A stretch of 64,000 nucleotides of DNA from Crocinitomicaceae bacterium (GTDB lineage Bacteria > Bacteroidota > Bacteroidia > Flavobacteriales_D > Crocinitomicaceae): the NCBI GenBank assembly GCA_030830205.1, contig JAURNL010000033.1:1-64000 (forward strand), given 5' to 3'. The notes beneath the pieces were generated by a model. The model worked only from the letters and a program-made list of their open reading frames with translations. It was not told the origin of the DNA and did not search any database. The first letter of the stretch is position 1. The number at the start of each line of letters is the position of its first letter. The translations under genes were made by a program, and so were the position numbers. Shown in pieces: positions 38,868 through 48,596 of the stretch.

Positions 38868-39858
38868 TTAAAATAAATTGAATGGTTTCTTTACGTTTGA
38901 TTTTCTGGGTTTCGGTACGATCAAAGACAGGAATGAGGACGTATTTTTTTGGAATCTCTTCTTTTTTTAGACCTATTTGTTCAAAATCTGGTAGGACAGG
39001 TAACTTGGTTCCTTCAAATACGATAACGACAATTTCTCCCCATTTCGGGTCGGGAAGAGCAGTTATATAAAATGACTCTTTGAAATATTTTTGTAGCTTG
39101 TTTTCCAGTAATTCCGGAATGATTTTAAAACCACCTGAATTGATTGCATTATCTGCTCGCCCCAACCATTGGAAGCAATTTGTTTGTTCAATATTTACTA
39201 TGTCTTTGGTGATAATTTGTTGCTCTTGAAGAGCAGGGTAGGAAATTACCAAACAGCCATTTTGACTAGAAAATTGTATGCCGGGCAGACCTTTAAAATT
39301 GCGATCCTCAGTGGGGCTTACTTTTCTTAACGCTACATGTGAAAGAGTTTCGGTCATGCCGTAACTTTGCCAAACTTGAAGATTTTCAGCCTGACATGCA
39401 GCAATGATTTCCGGACTTAATTGTCCACCACCTACTAATATTTTTGAGCAATTTCTGAGTTGATTGATATCAAATTTTAAACTTTGTTGCAATTGAGTTG
39501 GTACCATTGCAATAAAGTCGATTTTTTCTTGTTGGTATTGTAGTGGTCTTGACTTTGGGAGCTGTATTAATAGTTCGAAATCTCCAACCAAAGATCTTGC
39601 CATTAACATGAGACCTCCGACACTAGATAATGGTAAACAAAGTAAAGCGCGAATTTGAGAATCTATTCCCAGTGCTGCAATACTTGCTTGTGCAGATTGA
39701 ATAAGTTGATTTTTATCAAAGGTGTGTAGTTGTGGCTCACCAGTGGTTCCAGAACTTTTAATTTGAAATGGGCTATTGTTGTTCCATTTTTCTAAGAATA
39801 AGGAAGCTTGACTTTGCAAAGTAGCATCTGAATCTATGAAAAACCACTTCTCTCGCAT
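38845..39858 (-). CDS. menE: AMP-binding protein, probable o-succinylbenzoate-CoA ligase
   Basis: FQIKSSGTTGEPQLHTFDK, WQSYGMTETLSHVAL, WLGRADNAINSGGFKIIPE. Confidence 0.8.
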   Translation of the reverse strand: MREKWFFIDSDATLQSQASLFLEKWNNNSPFQIKSSGTTGEPQLHTFDKNQLIQSAQASIAALGIDSQIRALLCLPLSSVGGLMLMARSLVGDFELLIQLPKSRPLQYQQEKIDFIAMVPTQLQQSLKFDINQLRNCSKILVGGGQLSPEIIAACQAENLQVWQSYGMTETLSHVALRKVSPTEDRNFKGLPGIQFSSQNGCLVISYPALQEQQIITKDIVNIEQTNCFQWLGRADNAINSGGFKIIPELLENKLQKYFKESFYITALPDPKWGEIVVIVFEGTKLPVLPDFEQIGLKKEEIPKKYVLIPVFDRTETQKIKRKETIQFILNEDWRSL

Positions 39859-41575
39859 TAATAGTCGATATCTAGGTTAAAACGGTTTTTTAAAGTATGT
39901 AGATTTGGGTTTTTACGCGCTAATGCGGCAAATTTGTCCTTTCCCGTTAGGAACTTAACTTCTTCTTCGTCAGGTGCGGCTTGAATCAGTTCAATATCAA
40001 TGTAATAATTATTGAGCTGTTTTCGCATGAATTCTTTGAAGGTGAGAAGGTGAGTTTGAATGTAATTTTGTTGAACAAGGTTATCAACGGTAAGTTCAAG
40101 GATTTCTTCGCTTTTGAGTACAGGATCTCTTTTGATGAGGGCATTATAAAATGTTTCCATGCCGTCCTCCTTAACTTGATAGGCAAATTGTTTCCAATAC
40201 ATTTTTACATGATCTAGATGAAATCCTTCTCTTGGTAAGTCTTCTTGTCGGACCTGTTGGTTACTCGCCTTGTCCTTTTCAAGGGTGTCTTTTATAGAGA
40301 GCATATTCGCCCGGACATTACCTTGGGGCTTTGTTAATTGAGGGGAGGCTTCCTTTACAGGCACTGCCTGAGTAGGAGGGCTTGTCTCAACTTTTGGCTT
40401 GTTTGTGTTGGATTTACGAAGTGTTTGATTTGGAAAGGGCAGAATGTCGATCCGCTCAGTTAGGCCTTTTTTTTTTCTTGCTCTTGCTTGAGAGAGCAGA
40501 GCTGCATCAGTGCGACTTCAATGAGTAGTCGCTGGTTTTTGGAGGCTTTGTAATCTACATCGGTTTTGGATAGAACCTGTAGGCCCCTTAACAATCGTTG
40601 CGCTTCTATCTCACTTGCTTGTTGAATGAAACGCTGTTTGATCGTGTCTGGCGCTTCCAGTAGACTTGCAGTCTGTGGATCTTTACAGACTAGCATATTA
40701 CGCAAATGTTCGGCTAAGCCGACTACAAAATGATGACCATCAAATCCTTTTTCGTAAATATCGTTGAGGATAAGAAGTGCTGAAGGTATATCTTCTTTTT
40801 CAGTAGCCTCGACGATTTTGAAGTAGTATTCGTAGTCTAATATGTGTAAATTCTCAAGAACATCTTTGTAAGTAAGCGTGTTACCTGCAAAAGTAACAAG
40901 CTGGTCGAAGATCGATAAGGCATCACGTAAGGCTCCGTCTGCTTTTAGAGCAATCTGATGCAAGGCCTCTGGATCTGCTGAAACACCTTCTTTGGTTGCA
41001 ATTGTGGTAAGATGATCTGCAATATCCTTCACGCGAATTCTTTGAAAATCAAAGATCTGACAGCGAGAAAGGATTGTAGGGATGATTTTGTGCTTTTCAG
41101 TTGTTGCCAAAATGAAAATAGCATGCTTCGGTGGCTCTTCTAATGTTTTGAGAAAGGCATTGAAAGCACTTGCAGATAACATGTGAACCTCGTCAATAAT
41201 ATAAACCTTATGACTTCCAAGTTGGGGTGCAATTCGAACTTGATCGATGAGATTGCGTATGTCGTCTACAGAGTTGTTTGACGCAGCATCAAGCTCATAA
41301 ATATTAAGAGAATTTCCTGTGTGAAACGATAGGCAGGAGTCACATTGGTCACATGCCTCAATTTCAGAAGTAGGGTTAAAGCAATTAATCGTTTTAGCGA
41401 GTATACGTGCAGTGGTTGTTTTTCCAACACCTCTTGATCCACAGAACAAAAAAGCCTGAGCGAGATGCTCATTTTTAATTGCATTTTTGAGCGTATTGGT
41501 AATAGATTGTTGCCCCACAACCGTGTCAAAGGTTTGAGGGCGGTATTTACGAGCCGAAACAACAAAATCACTCAT
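39858..41575 (-). CDS. dnaX: DNA polymerase III subunit gamma/tau, split over two frames at an A10 run (frame change at ~40466-40476)
   Basis: 40460-41575 encodes the ATPase (ARKYRPQTFDTVVGQQSITNTLKNAI, GSRGVGKTTTARILAK, DEVHMLSASAFNAFLKTLEEPP) ending ...KQEQEKKKA*; 39858-~40476 in the -1 frame stays open through the A run and encodes a linker plus tau-like C-terminal domain. Confidence 0.88.
40463..40478 (-). promoter_or_regulatory. candidate recoding/slippage site A-AAA-AAG within A10
   Basis: Minus strand GAA AAA AAA AAG GCC TAA (zero frame stops two codons after the run); -1 frame AAA GGC CTA ACT GAG stays open to 39858. Confidence 0.55.
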
Positions 41576-41632
41576 GTCTCAAAGATACCGCTAATTTTCA
41601 AATATCATTACTGAAGATATCAACAGTTCTTG

Positions 41633-43144
41633 CTAATTTTTGACGAGTGTGAACGAATAGGCGGTAACCTGAAGCAGGTAGGTTCCAGATTTGAGCATAG
41701 AAAGGTCAATTTGTGAATCAAGCAATCCCGTTTTTGCTTGTTGGCCATCGGATGTATAGAGTACAAATGCTTTTCCAATCAAATCATCTGGGATATTAAA
41801 AGAGCCGTTACTTGGATTTGGATATAAATGTGCTAATGTGGGAATGCTGTATGTGGAAGTTGAATTGGTTAATTGATTGAGATGATTCAAGTATATTTTT
41901 AAGCCTCCTTGCCGAACGTCCCCCCAAATGACATACAAATGATTGTTATCAAATTGGATATTTAAAAAGTCATTGCCACTTTCTAGAAGTATGGAATCGT
42001 GATCGACCAAAGGACTTATTATAAATTCATCACCCCAGTCTTGGTTACTTTGAATGCGGCAATAGATTTGGGTAGGACTTTGATAGGTAGAGGAAATTCC
42101 ATTGCGTCGATCTCGCCAGCATACGGCTAAATCACCATCACTGTCATAATCTGACCAAACCAAATCTTGAATCACACCATTATTTGTAAGATCTGTGTTC
42201 ACTCTTGTTGGAGTTGACCAACCCGTTCCCGATTTTTCTATACTAAAAATGTCAGGGTCTCCGAAAACATCGCTTATGAATGAATAATTTGCCCGATTGG
42301 CATTCGATGGATCAAGGGAAAGATGTGGTCCACTTTTTAAGGTGTCGTTTGTTGTTCCAAAACCAAGCCCTTGATAGGCTATTTCATAATTGTAATTTGT
42401 GGAGGTGTTTGTTTGTGTAACTTCTACCAGACGCGGTAAAATATGTTGAGCAGGATAATAACTGGGGTAAATTGCCATGAATGTGCCATCATTAGCAAAC
42501 GCGGGTGAAGGCATTGGTTGTGTAATGGTATTTCCTGCTAAATATGGAGATTGGTCTAGTTCTTGTAATGTAAAATTTGCTCCTTGGTCTGAGGAAATTG
42601 CCAAATATGGGTGAAAAGGAGCTGCTACTATGCCAGGTTGATTTGCATTTGTACTGGTAATGAATATGTTTCCTGAGAGTGGGTCAACAGCAATCCATGG
42701 ACGATCAATGCACAATTTATTTGGGCAAGAGCTAATAGACCTGACCACAACACCTTCATTCCAGTTCAATCCCCCATCTGTAGATTTTCTACATACGATG
42801 GCACCATTTGAGAAGTTGGTATTGTCGTAGTCAATATAGGCCATGAAAAGTGTGCCATTAGCGTTAAAGGCAAGTGAAACATCTGCGCTCGTATTCCCTA
42901 ATTGTTGGTGTGTCTGCCAAAATGGTGGTGTCCACGAAGTTCCACCATCAAAAGAAACAACGCTTTTGATGACAATTTTCTGATTGAATTGATGCCCCAT
43001 CCAGGCAGCTACTAAATGATTGCTATTTTGTGGATTGATCGCCAAGTAAGGTTCTCCTTCAAAAATATTTCCCGAAGAAATTAATTGATTCTGTGCTTGG
43101 ACACAAAAAGAAATAAATAGTGTCAAAAGTAACAGTAATTTCAT
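41633..43144 (-). CDS. secreted BNR/sialidase-like beta-propeller protein with T9SS tail
   Basis: Repeated Asp-box-like SFDGGTSWTPP, STDGGLNWNEG, SSDQGANFTL; tail LYPNPSNGSFNIPDDLIGKAFVLYTSDG...GTYLLQVTAYSFTLVKN. Confidence 0.82.
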   Translation of the reverse strand: MKLLLLLTLFISFCVQAQNQLISSGNIFEGEPYLAINPQNSNHLVAAWMGHQFNQKIVIKSVVSFDGGTSWTPPFWQTHQQLGNTSADVSLAFNANGTLFMAYIDYDNTNFSNGAIVCRKSTDGGLNWNEGVVVRSISSCPNKLCIDRPWIAVDPLSGNIFITSTNANQPGIVAAPFHPYLAISSDQGANFTLQELDQSPYLAGNTITQPMPSPAFANDGTFMAIYPSYYPAQHILPRLVEVTQTNTSTNYNYEIAYQGLGFGTTNDTLKSGPHLSLDPSNANRANYSFISDVFGDPDIFSIEKSGTGWSTPTRVNTDLTNNGVIQDLVWSDYDSDGDLAVCWRDRRNGISSTYQSPTQIYCRIQSNQDWGDEFIISPLVDHDSILLESGNDFLNIQFDNNHLYVIWGDVRQGGLKIYLNHLNQLTNSTSTYSIPTLAHLYPNPSNGSFNIPDDLIGKAFVLYTSDGQQAKTGLLDSQIDLSMLKSGTYLLQVTAYSFTLVKN

Positions 43145-43157
43145 GACTTGAAGATAT

Positions 43158-43184
43158 AAAAAAAGCCACTAGAAAGTGGCTTAA
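43158..43184 (-). terminator. Rho-independent terminator downstream of the M16 pair
   Basis: Minus strand AAGCCACTTTCTAGTGGCTTTTTTT. Confidence 0.8.
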
Positions 43185-43203
43185 AGTTTAAGGAATCTTT
43201 TGA

Positions 43204-45285
43204 TTAAAAATCCTCCGGGATGCTCAATTTTGGGTTGACGTCTATTTGCTTTATTGAACCGTTGAGTGTCATTTTACCCACGGTCATCGTAAAAGAATGC
43301 GCGAATTTAAAGCCATTCACATCTTTATAATCTGCATAATTCGTTACGGTCTCGATCGTTTCGTTATTTACTTGACGGATATTATTAGATCGCAATTTCA
43401 TAAAGTTTTGAGCATCATAATAGTCGTAGTTTTCTGATAGGCCATCATTTGTATATAAAACATAGCAATCGTGGCCATCTAGATTTTCTATCCCTTTGAT
43501 TTCATATTTCATACCATTTGCTTGGTAATTGATTTCTGGAATAAAACCTAATGCTTTTTGTTTGGCTTGAATTTCATCTGCTGTTAAATCTTCACGTCCA
43601 CCTTGCATGCTGAAAGTATATCCTGATTGACCATTGAAATATGATTTTTGTAGCACCATTCCTGGCATTTCCATCTTGCTCGCCTCATTGCGGCCATTCC
43701 AGAAATAGTCTGTAGAGGTCAAGACAAATGGAATTTGAGCAGAACTCATTTCTGAAACGCGTTGATAGCTCTTAACGGTTTTAACTTTTTTAAGCGCAGC
43801 TTTTGCACTATTGGAACCCGTTATTGCCATGGCATAGGCATTGATCAGTTCCTCGGCTGAAATATCAGCACTTTTGACATCTTTGATTGGGGCACCAAAT
43901 GCATCTAATTTTTCTATTTTTCCGTCTGAATCAAAAGGTAAGAGTTTTGGCAAAATTTCATCATTTCCTACAACAATAATGTGGCAATTTTTTGCAGTAA
44001 AGTATTGCTGTGCAACACGTAAAACATCTTGTTTGGTGATAGACTCAAGTCGTTGGAGATAATTCTGATAGTAGTCGGGTGCTAATTTTTGTTTGATAGT
44101 GTTTAAGGCAAATCGAGCAACTGTTTGTGGGCGCTCCAAAGAACGTGCAAAGCCTCCTGCCATATTATTTTTGGTTAAGCTTAATTCTTCGTGGCTAACT
44201 TCAGTCGCTATGATTGCTGCAAATTCTTTAAGGATTTCAGTAATGGCAGAGTCGGTAACTGCATTTTTGAAATTTCCTCCTGCGGACATCCAAGAACCAT
44301 TCTCTGTAATGTTGAGCGATGAATAACAGCCGTATGTAAAAGCTTTATCCTCTCTAAGGTTTTGCATTAAGCGGGTTCCAAATCCACCACCACCAAGTAT
44401 GCCATTGAGTACTGTTAAGGCAAGTTGGTCTTGGTGTCCAGCACGAATATCAATTGGAAAAGTTACATATACAACAGACTGGACAGCTCCTGGTTTTTTG
44501 ACAAATATGACTCGATTTCCTTTGTCAAACTGACCATTGCCAAGTTCGTTTTTATACACAGGACCACCTTGCCAATTCGAAAAATAACGTGACACAAGCT
44601 CCTCCGTTTGGGCTTTGGTGATATCGCCAACAACGACTAAATAACTACCTTGTGGAGTGAAATTTGACTTGTAATAAGCAATAAGATCTTCGCGAGAAAT
44701 ATTTTGTAGCGTACTTTCAGTCATGATTTCTCCTAGGGGATGACCCGGGAAATTAATGGCTCTGGTTGCATTTGATGCCATTTGCCCTGCATCTGCTTTT
44801 GTTGATTGTAAACTCGACAAATTTTGTTTTCGTATGCGCTCTACTTCGCTTTCAGGAAAATTAGCATTGTACAATACGTCTGTCATCAGATTGAGCCCTT
44901 TGTCTAGGTGTTTGGTCAAACAACTTAAATTGATGCTTGAGGCACTTGCTGATAAATTTGCACCAATAAAATCAATTTCACGATCAAGCTGATCTTTTGA
45001 GCGCGAATTTGTACCGGACATCAGTAAAGAGCCTGCCAAATCAGAAAGGCCCGCTTTACCTTCTTCTAAACGAGGCGAATTCCCAAGGCTTAGTTCTATA
45101 GAAACCTTAGGTATTTTATGGTTTTCCGAGAGTATTACTGTAATACCGTTAGCAGTAGTAAACACTTGAGAGGCCGGTATATTGATTTTTTGAGCTGCAG
45201 CCGCAGCTGGTCTTTGAGATCGATCTAATTGTGCAAATGCATTGCAAGTTACGATCATGATCAAAAGGAGATATAGACTTTTCAT
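43204..45285 (-). CDS. M16 peptidase-family protein lacking HxxEH, with C-terminal outer-membrane-lipoprotein-sorting-like region
   Basis: M16 fold: VFTTANGITVILSENHKIPKVSIELSLGNSPRLEEGKAGLSDLAGSLLMSGT (no HxxEH) and GFGTRLMQNLREDKAFTYGCYSS; extra ~200-aa tail. Confidence 0.88.
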   Translation of the reverse strand: MKSLYLLLIMIVTCNAFAQLDRSQRPAAAAAQKINIPASQVFTTANGITVILSENHKIPKVSIELSLGNSPRLEEGKAGLSDLAGSLLMSGTNSRSKDQLDREIDFIGANLSASASSINLSCLTKHLDKGLNLMTDVLYNANFPESEVERIRKQNLSSLQSTKADAGQMASNATRAINFPGHPLGEIMTESTLQNISREDLIAYYKSNFTPQGSYLVVVGDITKAQTEELVSRYFSNWQGGPVYKNELGNGQFDKGNRVIFVKKPGAVQSVVYVTFPIDIRAGHQDQLALTVLNGILGGGGFGTRLMQNLREDKAFTYGCYSSLNITENGSWMSAGGNFKNAVTDSAITEILKEFAAIIATEVSHEELSLTKNNMAGGFARSLERPQTVARFALNTIKQKLAPDYYQNYLQRLESITKQDVLRVAQQYFTAKNCHIIVVGNDEILPKLLPFDSDGKIEKLDAFGAPIKDVKSADISAEELINAYAMAITGSNSAKAALKKVKTVKSYQRVSEMSSAQIPFVLTSTDYFWNGRNEASKMEMPGMVLQKSYFNGQSGYTFSMQGGREDLTADEIQAKQKALGFIPEINYQANGMKYEIKGIENLDGHDCYVLYTNDGLSENYDYYDAQNFMKLRSNNIRQVNNETIETVTNYADYKDVNGFKFAHSFTMTVGKMTLNGSIKQIDVNPKLSIPEDF

Positions 45286-45290
45286 GAGGC

Positions 45291-46763
45291 TTATTTTTCT
45301 TTAGGTAAGTAATAAAGGATCACGCGGGCATCTTGCTTCATGTACGTGTTAGCTACCCTAAGGATGTCCTCTCGGGTGACATTTAAGTAATTGTCCAGCA
45401 AAGTATTTACACGATTTGCATCTCCAAAATAAACATGGTTGTCTGCTAGATTTTCTGCAATCCCTGCAATGCTTGAATTACTCGAGGCAATGTCATTTTC
45501 AAATTTATTACGGACTTTTTGAAATTCTTCCTCACTAATAAGTTCACTTTGAATAGCAGCTATTTGTTGGTCAAAAGCACTTAACAGGGTATCCAAAACA
45601 ACATCTTGAGGAGCGATGGCGGCCATGATGCCAATTCCAGCGTCCTCGAGTCCGTAATTGAAAGAAAAAGCATATTGTGCCAGTTCTCTTTTTTCGACGA
45701 TTTCTTTATTGATGCGCGAAGAACTTCCACTTGACAACACTTCGTTCAAAAACTCTAAAGCGTAAGTGTCTGGATGCGTTTGCGCTGGCATTTTGTATCC
45801 AATAAAAAGCGCCGGTAATTGAATGTTATCATAGATGGTGTCTTTAATCGTCGTTTCAATGGTCGTGAGGTCTTTTTGAGGACGATCAACCATACATTTT
45901 TGGTCAGCGAGGTAGGTGATTAGCTTTTGAGCAGAGGCATCTATTGAACCCATAAAATTTTGAGCATCAAATGCATTTTTCTCTACGCTGTAGCGTTCTA
46001 GAAAGGCGGCTTCGTCGAGGTTGATGAAATCGCGATACAAATTAATGGCTTGCCCTTTGGGAATCGTTTCAAAGTATTTTGCAATCCACTTTTTGGTTTG
46101 TTCAATATTGATGTCTCCAGCGATAGACAAGGTTGCATTTGAAGGCACGTAGAACGTTTTGTAGAAATTCACATAATCCTCCTCTTGGGCAGCATCAAGA
46201 TGTTCCATACTGCCAATGGGTGCCCAATTGTAGGGGTGAGAAGTGAATACACGCTTGAACATTTCTGTGAAGAAAGATCCATAGGGTTGGTTGTCTACAC
46301 GTTGTCTTTTTTCTTCTTTTACCACGCTTCGTTGCGTCTCAATGCCTTTGATGTCAACTTTGGCATGAAGCATGCGTTCGCTTTCCAACCAAAGGCCTAA
46401 TTCGAGCTGATTAGAAGGTAGTACTTCATAGTAATAGGTGCGGTCCTGTGAGGTGTTTGCATTGAGTGTGCCTCCGTTTTTTTCTACAAGTTCACTGTAC
46501 TCTCCACGACCAATGTGAGCAGAACCTTCGAACAATAAGTGTTCAAAAAAGTGTGCAAAACCAGTGCGGTTTGGGTTTTCATTCTTGGATCCAACATGGT
46601 AAAGAACTGATACAGCTACAATAGGTGTGGCATGTTCTTCATGCAATATGACATGCAACCCATTTGGGAGGTCATATGCTTCGTAGGTGATTTTTTGCTG
46701 TCCCCAATAGGAGGAGCTAATCAGCAAAAAAAGACCGCAAAATATAGATTTTTTCATAGTCAA
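45291..46763 (-). CDS. M16 family zinc peptidase (active subunit)
   Basis: LPNGLHVILHEEHATPIVAVSVLYHVGSKNENPNRTGFAHFFEHLLFEGSAHI (HxxEH present). Confidence 0.92.
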   Translation of the reverse strand: MTMKKSIFCGLFLLISSSYWGQQKITYEAYDLPNGLHVILHEEHATPIVAVSVLYHVGSKNENPNRTGFAHFFEHLLFEGSAHIGRGEYSELVEKNGGTLNANTSQDRTYYYEVLPSNQLELGLWLESERMLHAKVDIKGIETQRSVVKEEKRQRVDNQPYGSFFTEMFKRVFTSHPYNWAPIGSMEHLDAAQEEDYVNFYKTFYVPSNATLSIAGDINIEQTKKWIAKYFETIPKGQAINLYRDFINLDEAAFLERYSVEKNAFDAQNFMGSIDASAQKLITYLADQKCMVDRPQKDLTTIETTIKDTIYDNIQLPALFIGYKMPAQTHPDTYALEFLNEVLSSGSSSRINKEIVEKRELAQYAFSFNYGLEDAGIGIMAAIAPQDVVLDTLLSAFDQQIAAIQSELISEEEFQKVRNKFENDIASSNSSIAGIAENLADNHVYFGDANRVNTLLDNYLNVTREDILRVANTYMKQDARVILYYLPKEK

Positions 46764-46819
46764 TTAGATAAGCGCTACGAAGATACGTTTATTGGTCTAA
46801 ATTTTGATAACTTTGAACA

Positions 46820-47911
46820 ATGTCGTTCAAAAGATCCGTATTCTTTTTGTTTTTTGCCATTTTAGACCTTAAATCAAGTGCTCAAGGAATTGTTCCAACC
46901 TTAGATTTTAACAACTATTTTGTTTCTTTTCAAGATGGGTTTTTTAGGCCGATTGAAATTCAACCTATTGTTAGTTACAAAGCTGGTGATGAAATAGTTG
47001 CCTATATTGACACTCGGGGTAACCTGAAAATATATGATGGCAACGAACGTATTGATGTGACCACGCTCAACGTAGACTATCAGGTTTCAGATCACCTCAT
47101 GGCTTATCGCATTGCGCAGGGTTTGCGCATGTGGGATGCGGGTAAATTTACGGTGCTCACCAACTTTGGTCGCGAGTTCATTGTAAGGGACAGTCTGATT
47201 GTCTTTGAAGACACGCGCTACCAGTCAATCAATGTATATTGGAATCAAAAGATTGAAAGCTTGGTTACCATAACTAATGGTCTTTCAATGAATGCGAGTG
47301 TTGGAGAAAATTTAGTGGTATACAAAGACAATAGCAACACTTATTTTGTCTATTGGTTTGGTCAAAAATTCGAAATTGGAACCTATAATGAAGAGATACT
47401 TAATTTTCAATTGGGTACTGATATCATGTGTTTCAAAGACCCATATTCACAATCATTTTTTGTCTTTGATCGCGGGAATTTTATAGAACTAGAGTCTTTC
47501 CCCATTAAAAACTATAAGGCAGGTCGTGGATTTGTGGTCTACGAGGATATGAATGGAAACTTGTGGCATTATCAAAATGGTGAAAAAACAGCTTTATCGA
47601 ATTTTTCAACTGAATTTTGGGATGTAAAAGATGACATTTGTGTTTGGATGGAAAACTCTTATTTTTTTGCTTTCACCAAAGGCAAGCGTATTCAAGTTGC
47701 AACCTATCAGCCACAAGCATATTTGCTCAAAAATAATGTCCTTGCCTTTAGAAATATTATAGGTGGGGTAAGTGCATTAGTCGATGGTCGTATAGAAGAA
47801 ATCACCAATTTTCCGCAGTCTGATTTTGAGATTTATGGCAATAAAGTCCTCGTTAAGCTTCCAAATCAAACCTCGGTAGTCTATATGAATGGGAAATTGT
47901 ATGCAAATTAA
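46820..47911 (+). CDS. secreted hypothetical protein with degenerate propeller-like repeats
   Basis: Signal peptide region; repeated ~40-aa units such as VAYIDTRGNLKIYDGNERIDVT, VVYKDNSNTYFVYWFGQKFEIG, VVYEDMNGNLWHYQNGEKTALS. Confidence 0.6.
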   Translation: MSFKRSVFFLFFAILDLKSSAQGIVPTLDFNNYFVSFQDGFFRPIEIQPIVSYKAGDEIVAYIDTRGNLKIYDGNERIDVTTLNVDYQVSDHLMAYRIAQGLRMWDAGKFTVLTNFGREFIVRDSLIVFEDTRYQSINVYWNQKIESLVTITNGLSMNASVGENLVVYKDNSNTYFVYWFGQKFEIGTYNEEILNFQLGTDIMCFKDPYSQSFFVFDRGNFIELESFPIKNYKAGRGFVVYEDMNGNLWHYQNGEKTALSNFSTEFWDVKDDICVWMENSYFFAFTKGKRIQVATYQPQAYLLKNNVLAFRNIIGGVSALVDGRIEEITNFPQSDFEIYGNKVLVKLPNQTSVVYMNGKLYAN

Positions 47912-48596
47912 GCAATACTTATTTTTTCTTTTCTTGATTTTTGGGTTTTCATCACCAACATATGCCCAAAAACCAATTGAAGAAAAGTTAGATCTTCTGC
48001 TTGCACAAGGACATTACAAGCTGGTGTACCGAAAGGCCAAAAGATTGGCACAGAATCCAGCCTATGATCACAGCAATACACCAGAGAAATATCGACAATT
48101 AGCAGCTCAAGAACTTTCTAAAAATGTGTTTTGGGCCAAGCGTCATGCATTAGAAGTCGAATGGATGTCAAATCCACCCACTAACATAAATCAAGGAGAA
48201 GTTGCGGGTCAAAAAAATGGGCAAACCCAACAATTAATACAAGAGGCGAAAAAATATATTGGTGTGCCTTACAAGGAAGCCGGTATGGATCCTTCCGGTT
48301 TTGACTGCAGTGGTTTTACCTGTTATATTTTTGAAGCAAATGGAGTGGAGCTCCCAAGGCGCGCGGCAGATCAGTTTAATTATTGTAAACAGATTAGCTC
48401 ATCAGAAGCTCGTGCTGGAGATTTGGTGTTCTTTACAAATGGAAATCAGGTGAATCATGTAGGTATTTTGATTTCAGAAAAGGGAGCACCAAAACAAATG
48501 ATTCACGCCAGTAGTTCTATTGGTATTTCAATTGTAGAAATAGATTCCTCGGCATATTGGAAACCAAAAATAATTGGTTACGGTCGAATCAAGTGA
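47901..48596 (+). CDS. NlpC/P60 (C40) family peptidase
   Basis: GVPYKEAGMDPSGFDCSGFTCYIFEANGVELPRRAADQF, AGDLVFFTNGNQVNHVGILI; ATG at 47901 overlaps the upstream stop. Confidence 0.9.
   Translation: MQIKQYLFFLFLIFGFSSPTYAQKPIEEKLDLLLAQGHYKLVYRKAKRLAQNPAYDHSNTPEKYRQLAAQELSKNVFWAKRHALEVEWMSNPPTNINQGEVAGQKNGQTQQLIQEAKKYIGVPYKEAGMDPSGFDCSGFTCYIFEANGVELPRRAADQFNYCKQISSSEARAGDLVFFTNGNQVNHVGILISEKGAPKQMIHASSSIGISIVEIDSSAYWKPKIIGYGRIK

Noticed and set aside
39858-40364. Separate 168-aa gene starting at a GTG (40364)
   Set aside because: The frame is open upstream to the A10 run and the content is the tau C-terminal region of DnaX; an independent start is less likely
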